Below, piece after piece: positions 57,930 through 64,000 of a stretch of DNA of 64,000 nt. Made by a program: the position numbers and the translations under genes. The notes beneath the pieces are model-generated. The model was given only the letters and a program-made list of their open reading frames with translations, did no database searches and was not told the origin of the DNA. Each line of letters opens with the position of its first letter. The stretch's first letter is position 1. This DNA comes from CAYMPW01 sp964392725. GTDB lineage: Archaea; Thermoplasmatota; Thermoplasmata; Methanomassiliicoccales; Methanomethylophilaceae. The DNA is taken from NCBI GenBank assembly GCA_964392725.1, contig CAYMPW010000005.1, positions 1 to 64,000 on the forward strand, read 5' to 3'.

Positions 57930-58006
57930 GCTATAAATAATAGCTTTTTGCCCGTATCTTATATAAATAAAATTATTGCGCGCCCTAAACCGTTTTATAA
58001 TTATAA
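57930..58006. promoter_or_regulatory. Divergent proC/fpo promoter region with CG box and TATA boxes
   Basis: For fpo, GCGCGCC (57978-57984) precedes TTTTATAATTATAAT (57993-58007), whose centre lies about 24 nt before ATG 58023, so the operon is probably leaderless. For proC, the interrupted repeat GCTAT-AAATA-ATAGC (57931-57945) supplies a TATA-like core on the minus strand. Together these two genes use a 123-bp interval. Confidence 0.5.
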
Positions 58007-58022
58007 TCCATGCGCAAACCCA

Positions 58023-58385
58023 ATGTCACTAATAGCGAGTTACATGCCGTTGGTAATCGTGGGCATAATTGCTCTCGGTTTCGCACCTTTGGCATGGTGG
58101 GTGTCAAGATTTATCAGGCCCAGAAACCCAACTCACTGGATGGAGACAACATACGAATGCGGATCGGAACCGGTTGGAGATGCACACGTGCAGTTCAGGT
58201 TCCAATATTACGCCTACGCAATTATTTTCGTGGTGTTTGACCTGGTCGTCACTCTTTTGATGATTTGGGCCGTTGCATTCTCTAATTTGACCCTTATGGG
58301 CCAGATGTGGATGTTGATTTTCTTTGGTGTTTTGCTTTTGGGTGTGACATATGCTCTCAAAAAGGAGGAAAACATATGGATATGA
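58023..58385 (+). CDS. fpoA: F420H2-dehydrogenase-like complex subunit FpoA
   Basis: Membrane subunit homologous to NuoA of complex I, 120 residues, with three helices (about 8-28, 62-85, 90-112) and the E-C-G-S-E-P loop near 42-47 that is typical of NuoA. First gene of the fpo operon that couples electron transfer to ion export. ATG 58023 was chosen by TATA distance and family alignment; the longer frame reads back into proC. Its stop lies inside fpoB, which starts 10 bp before it ends. Confidence 0.92.
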   Translation: MSLIASYMPLVIVGIIALGFAPLAWWVSRFIRPRNPTHWMETTYECGSEPVGDAHVQFRFQYYAYAIIFVVFDLVVTLLMIWAVAFSNLTLMGQMWMLIFFGVLLLGVTYALKKEENIWI

Positions 58386-58939
58386 GTCTATACCCCCATG
58401 CTGTTGCAATGAGCGCAGACGAGTTTATGACTTGGTCTTCTGCGATGATTAACGATATGCTGAGCGCCGGTACAAAGAAAACCGTCGACAAATTGACTGG
58501 TCCAATTTGGGCTTGGGCAATGAAAAACTCCATGCATCCTTTGCACTGGGGTCTTGCCTGCTGTGCACTTGAAATGGCTGCGGCTTCCGCACCAAAACAC
58601 GATGCAGAGCGTTACGGTATGATTTACCGTTCATCCCCTAGACAGACCGATATTCTTCTTGTAAACGGTTGGATTTCTAAAAAAATCCGCCCCGACCTCA
58701 GACGTCTTTACGAACAAATTCCTAACCCTAAATGGGTTGTAGCAATGGGCGAATGTGCCATTTCTGGCGGCCCTTGGTATGATTCATACAACATTGTTCA
58801 GGGTTTGGACCAGATCGTCCCTGTTGATCTTTATATCCCTGGATGCCCTGTGAAACCTGATGCAATGATTGATGGTTTCCTTTTGCTCCAGAAAAAGATT
58901 GAAGATTACTTCAACAGAGGAGTATTCTTGGAGGACTAA
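58376..58939 (+). CDS. fpoB: Fpo complex subunit FpoB
   Basis: NuoB homologue of 187 residues holding the terminal N2-type [4Fe-4S] cluster. The adjacent-cysteine motif G-L-A-C-C-A-L-E near 58-65, G-E-C-A-I-S-G-G near 122-129 and P-G-C-P near 152-155 supply the ligands. It joins the peripheral module to the membrane. GGAGG lies 7-13 nt upstream and it overlaps the end of fpoA by 10 bp. Start ATG 58376; ATG 58382 would be two codons shorter. Confidence 0.95.
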   Translation: MDMSLYPHAVAMSADEFMTWSSAMINDMLSAGTKKTVDKLTGPIWAWAMKNSMHPLHWGLACCALEMAAASAPKHDAERYGMIYRSSPRQTDILLVNGWISKKIRPDLRRLYEQIPNPKWVVAMGECAISGGPWYDSYNIVQGLDQIVPVDLYIPGCPVKPDAMIDGFLLLQKKIEDYFNRGVFLED

Positions 58940-58941
58940 GA

Positions 58942-59409
58942 ATGGCCGAGACTATTCAGGCACCTACATGCGAGCAGGTCATCTCTTCGCTTGAAGGCCA
59001 GTTCCCCGGAAAAATTAAGATTGTCAATTCTGAAGTACGTAGGGTTTATGCAACCGTTGAGAAAGACGCCATTTACGATGTTTGTCTCTTCGCACGCGAC
59101 AACTTAACTTTCGAACACTGCTCATCTGTATTGGGTGTAGATCGCGAAACAACCCTTCAGGTTGTTTACCACCTCTCCAATTATTTCAGTGCAGTCACAA
59201 TCGAACTCACAGTAGACGTTCCTGTAGACGACCCTCACATAGAATCCGTTACACCCCTTTGGGGAGGTGCGAATTGGCACGAGAGGGAAACATACGAGCT
59301 TTTCGGTATCATTTTCGATAACCACCCCAAGCTCGAAAGACTTCTTACTCCTACAGAGTACGAATTCTTCCCCTTCAGGAAATCATACAAGCTCAGGAGG
59401 CAGGAATAA
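58942..59409 (+). CDS. fpoC: Fpo complex subunit FpoC
   Basis: NuoC (30-kDa) homologue, 155 residues, in the connecting module with FpoB, FpoD and FpoI. The family end is clear: P-L-W-G-G-A-N-W-H-E-R-E-T-Y-E-L-F-G-I near 105-123, followed by H-P-x-L-E-R-L-L. Separate from FpoD as in other Fpo complexes. It starts 2 nt after fpoB and its stop shares a base with the fpoD start (TAATG). Confidence 0.94.
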   Translation: MAETIQAPTCEQVISSLEGQFPGKIKIVNSEVRRVYATVEKDAIYDVCLFARDNLTFEHCSSVLGVDRETTLQVVYHLSNYFSAVTIELTVDVPVDDPHIESVTPLWGGANWHERETYELFGIIFDNHPKLERLLTPTEYEFFPFRKSYKLRRQE

Positions 59410-60539
59410 TGGCAGAACCTATCCAAACTTTTGATAAGATGCATACAGACAGTATGACTGTCATTATGGGACCTCAACATCCTTTCTCACACGGTTTGTG
59501 GACTCTTAAAGTCGAAATCGATGGAGAAATTGTTACCGATGCAGAACCTATTGTTGGTTACTTGCACCGCGGTTGGGAAAAGGAATGTGAAAACAGAACA
59601 TACGCAAAGATCGTCCCTATGACAGACCGTTTGTGCTATGCAGCATCCATGACCTACAACCACTTGTTCTGTATGACTGTCGAAAAAGCTTTGGGAATCG
59701 AGATTCCTGAAAAAGCAAAATATATTAGAATTGTAGCAGATGAAATCTGTCGTATCCAGTCACACCTTATGTGGTTGGCAGCAGTCGGTACCGATCTTGG
59801 TAACCTCACTGTTTTCCTTTGGGCAATGAGAGAAAGGGAATTCTTCCTTGACCTCAACGTTAGACTCACTGGATCAAGGATGACCACCAACTACAACCGT
59901 ATCGGTGGTGTCAGAAATGATACAACAGACTACTTCGACAGAGACTGCATGAGATGCGTAGAGCGTTTCGAGAAAGCACTCTGGGATATCATCGCACTTG
60001 TTGACGATTCCGCTACTTTCGTATCCCGTATGCAGGGAATCAGTTTCCTTTCACGCGAACAGGTTGCAAACCTCGGTCTTACTGGACCCGCAATGAGAGG
60101 ATGCGGTGTGGACTACGATGTCCGCCGTGATGATCCTTACGATGGATACGATGAAATGGAATTCGAAGTTCCCGTGCTCACCGAAGGTGACGCATATGCA
60201 AGATACATGGTCAGAATTGAAGAGATGTTCCAGTCCTGTGAAATTATTCGCCAGGCAATGAAAAAAGTGGAACACTACCCCAAAACTGCACCCTACAGGC
60301 TTAAAGTGCCCACAAAAGTTCCCGAAGGAACAGCATTCTGTAAGCTTGAAGATCCTCGCGGAGAGAGTCTTATGTATATTGCATCTGACGGTACAGACCA
60401 GCCTTACAGGCTTAAAGTACGTAGTCCTATTTTCACGAACGTTTCTGCAGCCAAGGAAATGGTCCAGGGATGCAGGATTGCAGATGTGCCTTCAATCATG
60501 GCTATGATTGATATGTGCCTCGGAGAAACAGACAGGTGA
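59409..60539 (+). CDS. fpoD: Fpo complex subunit FpoD
   Basis: NuoD (49-kDa) homologue, 376 residues, forming the quinone-site (here methanophenazine or other acceptor) pocket with FpoB. It shows the G-P-Q-H-P near 17-21, the G-Y-L-H-R-G near 46-51 and an R-I-Q-S-H-L near 116-121, plus the G-P-x-x-R-x-x-G near 228 and the C-terminal D-M-C-L-G-E-x-D-R end. Coupled to fpoC by the TAATG junction and one base from fpoH. Confidence 0.96.
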   Translation: MAEPIQTFDKMHTDSMTVIMGPQHPFSHGLWTLKVEIDGEIVTDAEPIVGYLHRGWEKECENRTYAKIVPMTDRLCYAASMTYNHLFCMTVEKALGIEIPEKAKYIRIVADEICRIQSHLMWLAAVGTDLGNLTVFLWAMREREFFLDLNVRLTGSRMTTNYNRIGGVRNDTTDYFDRDCMRCVERFEKALWDIIALVDDSATFVSRMQGISFLSREQVANLGLTGPAMRGCGVDYDVRRDDPYDGYDEMEFEVPVLTEGDAYARYMVRIEEMFQSCEIIRQAMKKVEHYPKTAPYRLKVPTKVPEGTAFCKLEDPRGESLMYIASDGTDQPYRLKVRSPIFTNVSAAKEMVQGCRIADVPSIMAMIDMCLGETDR

Positions 60540-60540
60540 T

Positions 60541-61716
60541 ATGATGTCCTACAGTAGTATTCTTGATTGGGTCATGTTCACCGATCCTATGACGAACCCC
60601 TTCTATCCATTCGGCGGAGCATACAACCTCCCTTACGACTGGTGTTATAAGATTTGGGAGTTCCTCGGCGGAACAATCGCATGGTTGATTAACCTTATTT
60701 TCCCCGGAAATGTAGTATCTACATGGTTGATTTCTGAACCAGTGCTTAACGCATTCGCACTGATTCTTTTCATGCTGGTAATCTTCATTGTCGTGTTCGT
60801 TGGAACTTTACTATCCCTTTGGGAAGAACGTAAAGTTCTCGGTAGAATGATGGACAGACGCGGTACACAGATCGGTCTTAAGGGATTCCTTCAGTGTGTT
60901 GCAGACGGTATTAAAACGTTCATGAAAGAGAACACAATCCCCAAGAAAGTCGACAACATGACTTACATGTGGACTTTGTCTCTTGTTATCGGAACATCCG
61001 TCCTTATCGCATGTATGATTCCTCTATCTGATAGATGGTTCGTCGTCGATTACGGCGTTGGTCTATTGATTATTATGGCGCTCTTTGCTTTGGCACCTTT
61101 CTTCATCTTGGTGTCTGGTTGGGCGCAGAACAACAAATATTCACTCATTGGTGGTATGAGGGCTGCAGAGCTTATGGTTTCATACGAAATCCCTATGCTC
61201 ATCCTTATCGGAACTGTCGCACTCATGGCTGGCAGTTTGAATATTAATGACATTGTACACGCGCAGTATGATACAATGCCTTACTTCATTCCTCAGATAA
61301 TCGGTTTCATTACATTCTTCTGGTGCGCTGTTGCAGAATCCGAAAGGACACCTTTCGATCTTGCAGAAGCAGAAGCAGAACTTGTAGAAGGATGGCAGAC
61401 CGAGTACGCAGGTATGAAATGGGGTCTCATTATGTTGGCCGATTATTTCAGAGGATATGTTGCATGTGCAATGACCGTTATCCTTTACCTCGGCGGTTGG
61501 ATGCTTCCCGGAGTTGGCGACTTTAACAACGTCATGCCCGAGATTGTGTTCCTTCTGAAAACATGGTTCGTGTTCTTCCTTATGATTTTGGTAAGAGCAT
61601 CCCTTGCACGTGTCAGAACAGACCAGATTCTTAACCTCGGTTGGAAAGTATTCCTTCCATTGTCGGTGATTAACCTCTTGGTTGTTCTCCTTCTTGTAGT
61701 TGGAGGTGTGTTCTAA
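60541..61716 (+). CDS. fpoH: Fpo complex subunit FpoH
   Basis: NuoH homologue, 391 residues and about eight to nine membrane helices, connecting the peripheral and membrane arms and lining the acceptor channel. The E-R-K-V-L-G-R-M-M-D-R-R-G-T-Q-I-G segment near 97-113 and the A-E-S-E-R-T-P-F-D-L-A-E-A-E-A-E-L motif near 263-279 are diagnostic. The N-terminal 50 residues are longer than in NuoH, with an aromatic Y-P-F-G-G-A-Y segment. ATG 60541 or 60544; the stop shares a base with fpoI (TAATG). Confidence 0.95.
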   Translation: MMSYSSILDWVMFTDPMTNPFYPFGGAYNLPYDWCYKIWEFLGGTIAWLINLIFPGNVVSTWLISEPVLNAFALILFMLVIFIVVFVGTLLSLWEERKVLGRMMDRRGTQIGLKGFLQCVADGIKTFMKENTIPKKVDNMTYMWTLSLVIGTSVLIACMIPLSDRWFVVDYGVGLLIIMALFALAPFFILVSGWAQNNKYSLIGGMRAAELMVSYEIPMLILIGTVALMAGSLNINDIVHAQYDTMPYFIPQIIGFITFFWCAVAESERTPFDLAEAEAELVEGWQTEYAGMKWGLIMLADYFRGYVACAMTVILYLGGWMLPGVGDFNNVMPEIVFLLKTWFVFFLMILVRASLARVRTDQILNLGWKVFLPLSVINLLVVLLLVVGGVF

Positions 61717-62456
61717 TGCCTATGAAATATCTTGATAAATATCCTAAGAGCTTGGCTCCTACACTTTGGGTTGTAAAACCTTTGGTTACAGTCATGAAGC
61801 TCTTTTTGAAGGTCATTCCCAGAAGGTCAATGACCATCATGTACCCTTACGAAAAGGAATGGGTCCCCGATAACTTCCGTGGACGCCCCGGACTTAGGTT
61901 CGACAAGTGCGTCGGTTGCGGAATGTGCGAAAGGATGTGCCCAACAGCCTGTATCGAAATGGTAGAAGTTCCCGGAGACGACGGTAAAATGGTCGCAAGA
62001 CCACAGGTCAACCTCGGAAGATGTATGATGTGCGGATTCTGTGCAGAATACTGTCCTCTCGACGCTATGACCGTTACACCTGAGTACGAGTTGGCAGAGT
62101 ACACAAGAGAAGATCTCATTTATGGACCCCGCAGACTCAACTTCGAAGGAACAAACGAAAATATGGAAGTTCATATCGAAGAGCACCTGATGTCTAACAT
62201 CGCAAAAGGTATTCTCGATCAGCCTACATCTGCAGCAAAGACCGATAGGCCTGTTTGTGATGATGATGTATGTATCGGATGCCAGAAATGTGCAAAGGTA
62301 TGTCCTGTCAATGCAATAGAAATGTATGAAAAAGGAGTTAACGACAAAGGTAAGCCCATAAAGCGCCCCAAAGTCGACGACTCTGCATGTATTTCTTGTA
62401 GCAAATGTGTGGATGCATGTCCTAAAGACTGTCTCCACATCGAAGAGGTGTTATGA
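61716..62456 (+). CDS. fpoI: Fpo complex subunit FpoI with four [4Fe-4S] motifs
   Basis: NuoI homologue extended to 246 residues. It has the usual pair of C-x2-C-x2-C-x3-C motifs (C65-C75 and C103-C113) and, after a linker, a second ferredoxin-like pair (C186-C196 and C225-C235), so four clusters instead of two. Typical FpoI/NuoI end near residue 150. In an Fpo complex without FpoF, the extra domain could take electrons directly from ferredoxin or a heterodisulfide-reductase partner. That use is inference; the motifs are plain. Overlaps fpoJ by 4 nt. Confidence 0.94.
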   Translation: MPMKYLDKYPKSLAPTLWVVKPLVTVMKLFLKVIPRRSMTIMYPYEKEWVPDNFRGRPGLRFDKCVGCGMCERMCPTACIEMVEVPGDDGKMVARPQVNLGRCMMCGFCAEYCPLDAMTVTPEYELAEYTREDLIYGPRRLNFEGTNENMEVHIEEHLMSNIAKGILDQPTSAAKTDRPVCDDDVCIGCQKCAKVCPVNAIEMYEKGVNDKGKPIKRPKVDDSACISCSKCVDACPKDCLHIEEVL

Positions 62457-62785
62457 TGAGTTTCCTTAATGATATTTGGAACGGCGTAACAGGCTTCGCA
62501 GGATTCATTTACAACAACCCTGATTTGGTCGCATTTGTAGTGCTTGCAGCAATTGCAATCACAGCAGCGATCTATGTGGTCAAAGAAGAAGAGGTTGTTC
62601 ACAGTGCATTCTATTTGGCGCTTGTTTTCGTCTGTGTAGCAGTAACATACTTCTTCCTGGAAGCCGAATTTATCGGTACAGTGCAGATGCTTGTTTACGT
62701 AGGAGCAATCACAATTCTCTTCGCATTCAGCATTATGCTTACCAGAAGAAAGATTATGGGTGACAAAGGAGGCGATTCCCAATGA
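62453..62785 (+). CDS. fpoJ: Fpo complex subunit FpoJ, N-terminal half
   Basis: Corresponds to the first half of NuoJ: 110 residues, with three hydrophobic helices and the E-E-V-V-H-S-A-F-Y-L-A-L segment near 44-55 and the Q-M-L-V-Y-V-G-A-I-T-I-L-F-A-F-S-I-M-L block near 79-97 that includes the pi-bulge helix. Split NuoJ genes are common in Fpo operons. ATG 62453 or 62456. It overlaps the second half by 4 nt. Confidence 0.92.
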   Translation: MMSFLNDIWNGVTGFAGFIYNNPDLVAFVVLAAIAITAAIYVVKEEEVVHSAFYLALVFVCVAVTYFFLEAEFIGTVQMLVYVGAITILFAFSIMLTRRKIMGDKGGDSQ

Positions 62786-63063
62786 AGACTAAGACTATCG
62801 TTGGAATTTGTGTCGCAGTAGCTCTTTTGCTTGTTCTCGGTGCAGGTGCAATGGCAACTCAGTGGGAAACAGCAAATGATGAACCTGTGGACATTCCATT
62901 CGCCCCCGATGCGGACGGTTCCTTGTCCGATAATTCGTTGAATATTTCATTGTTTGAAACATACGGCCCCGTATTGCTTGTATTATCTTTGTTGATGTTC
63001 GGAGCAATCGTTGGCGGTGTATGTATCGCAAGAGAGGAGGATGAACCTGATGATTCCAATTGA
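62782..63063 (+). CDS. Fpo complex subunit FpoJ, C-terminal half
   Basis: A 93-residue membrane protein, helix at about 6-26, an acidic outer segment (about 28-57), helix at about 60-83, and a short acidic tail. By position after the N-terminal FpoJ half and by its two-helix form it matches the C-terminal part of NuoJ, although sequence conservation in this part is weak. The end overlaps the fpoK start by 14 bp. Confidence 0.8.
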   Translation: MKTKTIVGICVAVALLLVLGAGAMATQWETANDEPVDIPFAPDADGSLSDNSLNISLFETYGPVLLVLSLLMFGAIVGGVCIAREEDEPDDSN

Positions 63064-63352
63064 GTTCTATCTTGTATTTGCAGGAATTCTCTTCGCAATC
63101 GGAGTTTACGGTGTTCTCACCAAAACAAACTCCATCGTTATCTTGATGTGTATTGAGCTTATGCTTAACGCAGCAAACATCAATTTCATTGTGTTTGCAG
63201 CATTCAATGGTGATGTAGTCGGTCAGACTTTCGTTATCATGACAATTGCAGTCGCAGCAGCAGAAGTTGCAGTCGGAATTGCAATCCTTCTCAATGCATA
63301 TAAGGCCAAGAAGACAACCGATGTTGACGAGCTCACATCCTTGAGGTGGTAA
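63050..63352 (+). CDS. fpoK: Fpo complex subunit FpoK
   Basis: NuoK homologue, 100 residues with three helices. The membrane glutamates used in ion transfer are present: the I-E-L-M-L-N-A-A-N-I-N-F segment near 36-47 and the A-A-A-E-V-A-V-G-I-A segment near 69-78. GAGGAGG lies 9 nt before ATG 63050, within the end of the preceding gene. Followed 2 nt later by fpoL. Confidence 0.95.
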   Translation: MIPIEFYLVFAGILFAIGVYGVLTKTNSIVILMCIELMLNAANINFIVFAAFNGDVVGQTFVIMTIAVAAAEVAVGIAILLNAYKAKKTTDVDELTSLRW

Positions 63353-63354
63353 AT

Positions 63355-64000
63355 ATGTTCATAGAATATGCATGGTTAGTTCCGTTGATACCCCTTATTT
63401 GCTTTGTCGTAATCGGATTCTTCGGAAAAAGAACGCCAGAGGGCGGAGGATACATCGCAATTGCAGGTGCATTAGTATCTTTTGTGATTTCCGCACTCGT
63501 GTCTTACGAATACTTAACAAGCGCAGCATATGCTAACCACCTTGCTTACGAAGTTTCACTTCAGTGGTTCGCATTCTCCTCGACAAGTGGATTCTATGCA
63601 ATTAATGCAGGTATCTACATCGACAGTCTTTCGTGCGTAATGATGTTGTTCTCGTCGTTCATTTCGACTTTGATCTTCGTCTATTCAATCGGATACATGT
63701 CACACGAGGGAGAAAAGAAACCCAGGTACTACGCCGAAGTTTCACTCTTCTTATGCGCAATGCTTGGACTTATTGTTTCAAGCAACTTCCTTGAGATGTT
63801 CATCTTCTGGGAAATCATGGGTCTTTGTTCCTACCTCCTTATCGGATTCTGGAGCTTCAAGCACCCCAACGGCGACGAAGCCGCAATCAGTGCAGCTTCC
63901 GCAGCTAAAAAAGCATTCATTGTTACTCGTCTTGGTGACGTGAGTTTCATGGCCGGACTCTTTGTACTTTTGTACGCATTCAAGAGTCTCGACTTCAGTG
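63355..64000 (+). CDS. fpoL: Fpo complex subunit FpoL, truncated by the window
   Basis: NuoL-type antiporter-like ion pump subunit; 215 residues are present before the window ends. It begins with a helix-rich segment and has the D-S-L-S-C-V-M-M-L-F near 90-99 and F-L-E-M-F-I-F-W-E-I-M-G-L-C-S-Y-L-L-I-G segment near 140-159, which holds the key helix glutamate. The rest, with fpoM and fpoN expected downstream, is outside the window. Confidence 0.95.
   Translation, partial: MFIEYAWLVPLIPLICFVVIGFFGKRTPEGGGYIAIAGALVSFVISALVSYEYLTSAAYANHLAYEVSLQWFAFSSTSGFYAINAGIYIDSLSCVMMLFSSFISTLIFVYSIGYMSHEGEKKPRYYAEVSLFLCAMLGLIVSSNFLEMFIFWEIMGLCSYLLIGFWSFKHPNGDEAAISAASAAKKAFIVTRLGDVSFMAGLFVLLYAFKSLDFS

Noticed and set aside
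61827..62438. A 203-codon frame opposite fpoI
   Set aside because: Reverse reading of the cluster-rich FpoI gene; TGT/TGC on one strand gives ACA/GCA on the other, and the frame has no motif of its own.
61716..62456. The long fpoI read as two genes joined by a sequencing frameshift
   Set aside because: The frame is continuous, the linker is codon-like, there is no start with a ribosome site at the junction, and the downstream overlap with fpoJ is the usual ATGA type.
1..64000. CRISPR arrays, insertion sequences, prophage or integrase genes
   Set aside because: No spaced direct repeats, terminal inverted repeats with transposase, or integrase/capsid-like proteins were found in any gene listed.

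Overview
This is a chromosomal segment of a methanogenic archaeon, most likely of the order Methanomassiliicoccales (Thermoplasmata). The archaeal core is plain: Gins51, PCNA, RPA, XPD, PAN, TFS, MBF1, RpoK, S2, Csl4, archaeal ProS and wyosine-type tRNA modification. The methanogen signal comes from methanogenesis marker protein 11 and a long fpoABCDHIJJKL operon running off the right edge. Only one of 72 complete genes ends in TAG, and that TAG is backed up by TGA two codons on; this fits a lineage that decodes TAG as pyrrolysine. The DNA is moderately AT-rich, genes are dense (no gene-free stretch over about 220 bp), and I see no insertion sequence, prophage or CRISPR array.

Layout. 1-2300: partial tRNA-Lys, a CBS protein, a WalJ-like metallo-hydrolase and Gins51. 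2500-5900: coupled operon of a DUF167 protein, a Toprim-thymidylate kinase fusion, CoaBC and pantoate kinase. 5.9-12.8 kb: DUF357, prs-proS, trmI, purS-purL-purQ. 12.8-22 kb: the riboflavin kinase/regulator RbkR, small membrane proteins, a GPN GTPase, PAN, MBF1, rpoK-rpsB and the RPA pair. 22-31.7 kb: purP, aminotransferases and serA, XPD, and a tightly coupled operon of a METTL5-like methyltransferase, Csl4, an unannotated 58-codon gene and a ThiI-like enzyme. 31.7-38 kb: a glutamate-synthase-like FMN protein, purH, a zinc microprotein, a probably transferred DHFR-like gene, nadC and a beta-CASP nuclease. 38-46.9 kb: a membrane protein with a decayed Vsr-like domain, then TFS, PCNA, split transketolase, transaldolase, geranylgeranyl reductase, Taw2 and an unknown 501-residue protein. 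46.9-57 kb: RNase III, the complete AMP-to-3-phosphoglycerate pathway (R15P isomerase, RuBisCO, AMP phosphorylase), a deacetylase, then folD-kptA-marker 11-uppS-radical SAM. 57-64 kb: proC divergent from the fpo operon.

Functional links. Purine synthesis is well represented (prs, purSLQ, purP, purH, with folD, serA and the pentose-phosphate enzymes supplying one-carbon units and ribose), and AMP can be recycled to 3-phosphoglycerate by the RuBisCO cluster, whose product also feeds SerA. The Fpo complex here has an FpoI with four [4Fe-4S] motifs instead of two, which would suit a complex that takes electrons from ferredoxin or a partner enzyme rather than from an F420H2 input module; no fpoF is visible.

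Regulatory style. First genes of transcription units usually have a TATA box about 25 nt before the start codon and so are probably leaderless, while internal genes overlap by 4 nt or carry GGAGG/GGTGA-type sites. Many strong promoters carry a short alternating-CG box just upstream of TATA, and many transcription units end in GC-rich hairpins with T-rich flanks.
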